Origin: an uncultured Pelagibacteraceae bacterium
GTDB taxonomy: Bacteria; Pseudomonadota; Alphaproteobacteria; Pelagibacterales; Pelagibacteraceae
NCBI GenBank assembly: GCA_902514805.1
Contig: CABXSF010000006.1
Span: 1 to 43,283 of the forward strand
Reading direction: 5' to 3'
Length of the DNA stretch: 43,283 bases
In this document: positions 42,163 through 43,283 of the stretch, in pieces
Position numbering within the stretch: the stretch's first letter is position 1
Layout: each line of letters opens with the position of its first letter
Translations under genes and position numbers: made by a program
Notes under the pieces: model-generated
Seen by the model: only the letters and a program-made list of their open reading frames with translations
What the model was told of the DNA's origin: nothing
Database searches by the model: none

Positions 42163-43179
42163 TCACCAATTAATACTTAACTTTTTATTATTACAGATGG
42201 TCTCAAGTATGTTGAACATTAAAGGAAATTCATTTTTTTTAAGTTCCTTTAAAAGAATTGGACCAATTTCAAGTGCTAACTGTGCACCTTCAACGGTAAT
42301 ATCTTTCATAAATTTTTCTTTAGCTTCTTTATATAAAGTTCCTTGTCCTAAATGTTTCCCCATTTGACTATTTCTCCCACCTATTGCACTTACATATAAA
42401 TCTCCCAAACCAGCAAGTCCATAAACTGTTGTTTCATTACCGCCAAAGTATTTAACAAATTTTACCATCTCGGAAATTGAGCGGTGAATTAATGATGCTG
42501 AGGTATTCAAAAAGTATTTTGATTTTATACTTTCAGGTGCGCTTGGGTTGCTTAAACCTTCTGAAGCTCCAATTAACATAGAATAGATATTTTTAATTGC
42601 ACCACAAAATTCTACTCCTTTTACATCTTCTGATGTCTCTGTCGAATAATATTCAGTTGTTATTATTTTCTGTATTAATTTTGCTGTATCTTTGTTTTCA
42701 CTAGCAATTACTGTGCCCGTCCTCATCTTATTTGCTAATCCAGCTGCAAGACAAGGTCCTTTTATTGCTGATACAACTACATCATCAAAACCATTTTTTT
42801 TAAGTTCATTTTTAATCTTATAAGAAATGGTTGTTAATTTTCCTGCCTCGATACTCAAACCCTTAGTTAATAAAACTATATTAAGTTTTTTATTTCCCAT
42901 CTGAGAAATTTGGTCAATAAACCAATCAACTCCTAAAGAACTTACAGCACATACAATTAAATCAGCATCTGAATAATCCTTAATTTTTTCAAATTTTTCA
43001 AGTTTGAGTTTTTTGGGCAAAGCTACTTTCAATACAGGATGAGCTGATTTTGAAATTTCATCAATTAAATTATTTTCTAAATGTGTACCGATTAAGGTAA
43101 CATCATTGCCATTTTCAATACAAGGGATTGTGAAAGCCGAGCCCATTGCACCAGCGCCAATTATAATAATTTTAGACAT
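42163..43179 (-). CDS. gpsA: glycerol-3-phosphate dehydrogenase, GpsA-like
   Basis: A 338-residue NAD(P)-dependent dehydrogenase that makes sn-glycerol 3-phosphate from dihydroxyacetone phosphate for phospholipids. The N-terminal IIIGAGAMGSAFTIPC binds the cofactor. LLTKGLSIEAG, KGPCLAAGLANKM, KGVEFCGAIKNIYSMLIGASEGL with the catalytic Lys, and GLAGLGDLYVSAIGGRNSQMGKHLG complete the family pattern. It diverges somewhat from standard GpsA (KGPC in place of SGPS), so a related 2-hydroxyacid-type substrate is possible. Confidence 0.88.
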   Translation of the reverse strand: MSKIIIIGAGAMGSAFTIPCIENGNDVTLIGTHLENNLIDEISKSAHPVLKVALPKKLKLEKFEKIKDYSDADLIVCAVSSLGVDWFIDQISQMGNKKLNIVLLTKGLSIEAGKLTTISYKIKNELKKNGFDDVVVSAIKGPCLAAGLANKMRTGTVIASENKDTAKLIQKIITTEYYSTETSEDVKGVEFCGAIKNIYSMLIGASEGLSNPSAPESIKSKYFLNTSASLIHRSISEMVKFVKYFGGNETTVYGLAGLGDLYVSAIGGRNSQMGKHLGQGTLYKEAKEKFMKDITVEGAQLALEIGPILLKELKKNEFPLMFNILETICNNKKLSINW

Positions 43180-43249
43180 CTATGATAATCTCTATGCACT
43201 AATTATTTGATTTAGTCCAGCCTAAGAGTTACCTTATAATTTCATACTA

Positions 43250-43283
43250 TTTAAACAAATGCAGAAAAACCTGTACCTGAATC
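43250..43283 (-). CDS. possible 3' end of an upstream minus-strand gene
   Basis: Reading the minus strand from the window edge, an open frame of ten codons (D-S-G-T-G-F-S-A-F-V) ends at TAA 43252-43250, 70 bases upstream of gpsA. This is too short to identify and could be chance. It is listed only because no other signal explains this edge. Confidence 0.25.

Noticed and set aside
43259-43283. A plus-strand ORF start (ATG at 43259) at the right edge
   Set aside because: Only eight codons are visible, there is no ribosome binding site, and the reading on the minus strand is equally open. No call can be made.

Overview
The window is a very A+T-rich, gene-dense bacterial chromosome segment with tiny intergenic gaps, many 1-8 base gene overlaps and Lys/Asn/Ile-rich proteins. 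The gene content points to the SAR11 clade (Pelagibacterales): an ammonium transporter with no neighbouring PII gene, a TPP-riboswitch-controlled sodium symporter of the ThiV type, an AcuI-type acryloyl-CoA reductase, a dimethylglycine dehydrogenase/ETF/ETF-QO operon, a MetF plus GcvT-like demethylase pair and formate-THF ligase. There are no phage genes, IS elements, CRISPR arrays, rRNA or recognisable tRNA genes. This is free-living marine core and flexible genome, not a mobile island. The assignment is inferred from content, not from a database match.

Layout. 1-4129 (minus): the visible part of a CotH-like protein fused to a beta-helix, a DUF4956 membrane protein and the tRNA thiolase MnmA. 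4173-8740 (mostly plus): DUF3553, CysQ, a small membrane protein, RecX (minus), an ABA4-like membrane protein, a DsbA/HCCA-isomerase-like protein, a rhodanese (minus), a family-2 glycosyltransferase and a peroxiredoxin, closed by a strong bidirectional terminator. 8799-13240 (minus): AmtB, HU, RseP and ThiV, the last behind a compact TPP riboswitch whose 3' end is the ribosome binding site. 13355-13795 (plus): a tautomerase carrying all six cis-CaaD/Cg10062 active-site residues. 13797-17742 (minus): an iron(III) ABC importer with an extra 56-residue Cys-rich gene, under two overlapping Fur-type palindromes.

17837-20352 (minus): folE-acuI-lysR. 20430-21902 (plus): hisI, a 2OG-Fe(II) oxygenase-like protein and DUF2237. 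21903-27661 (minus): DMGDH, EtfB, EtfA and ETF-QO, a full route from methylated glycines to the quinone pool. 27708-28376 (minus): two small membrane or secreted proteins. 28425-28895 (plus): a hot-dog thioesterase. 28896-32713 (minus): seven tightly packed genes (methyltransferase, small P-loop kinase, nucleotidylyltransferase, crotonase-like, CoA-binding, MsrA, flavodoxin-fold reductase). 32790-34968 (plus): MetF-like and a GcvT/LigM-like demethylase with a poly-lysine head. 35018-38946 (plus): small membrane proteins, purEK, an MBL-fold hydrolase and a GNAT acetyltransferase. 38947-43283: a lipoprotein, a methyltransferase-like protein, fhs and gpsA.

Metabolic theme. Several units feed one-carbon oxidation. 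DMGDH releases C1 units from N-methyl groups onto THF, with electrons leaving through ETF and ETF-QO. The GcvT-like protein probably makes 5-methyl-THF from an unidentified methylated substrate, and the adjacent MetF-like enzyme would oxidise it to methylene-THF. Fhs can release formate with ATP gain. AcuI handles acryloyl-CoA, an intermediate of DMSP breakdown. AmtB, the Fur-controlled iron importer and the TPP-controlled symporter are nutrient-scavenging systems typical of oligotrophs. No intergenic stretch exceeds 300 bases.
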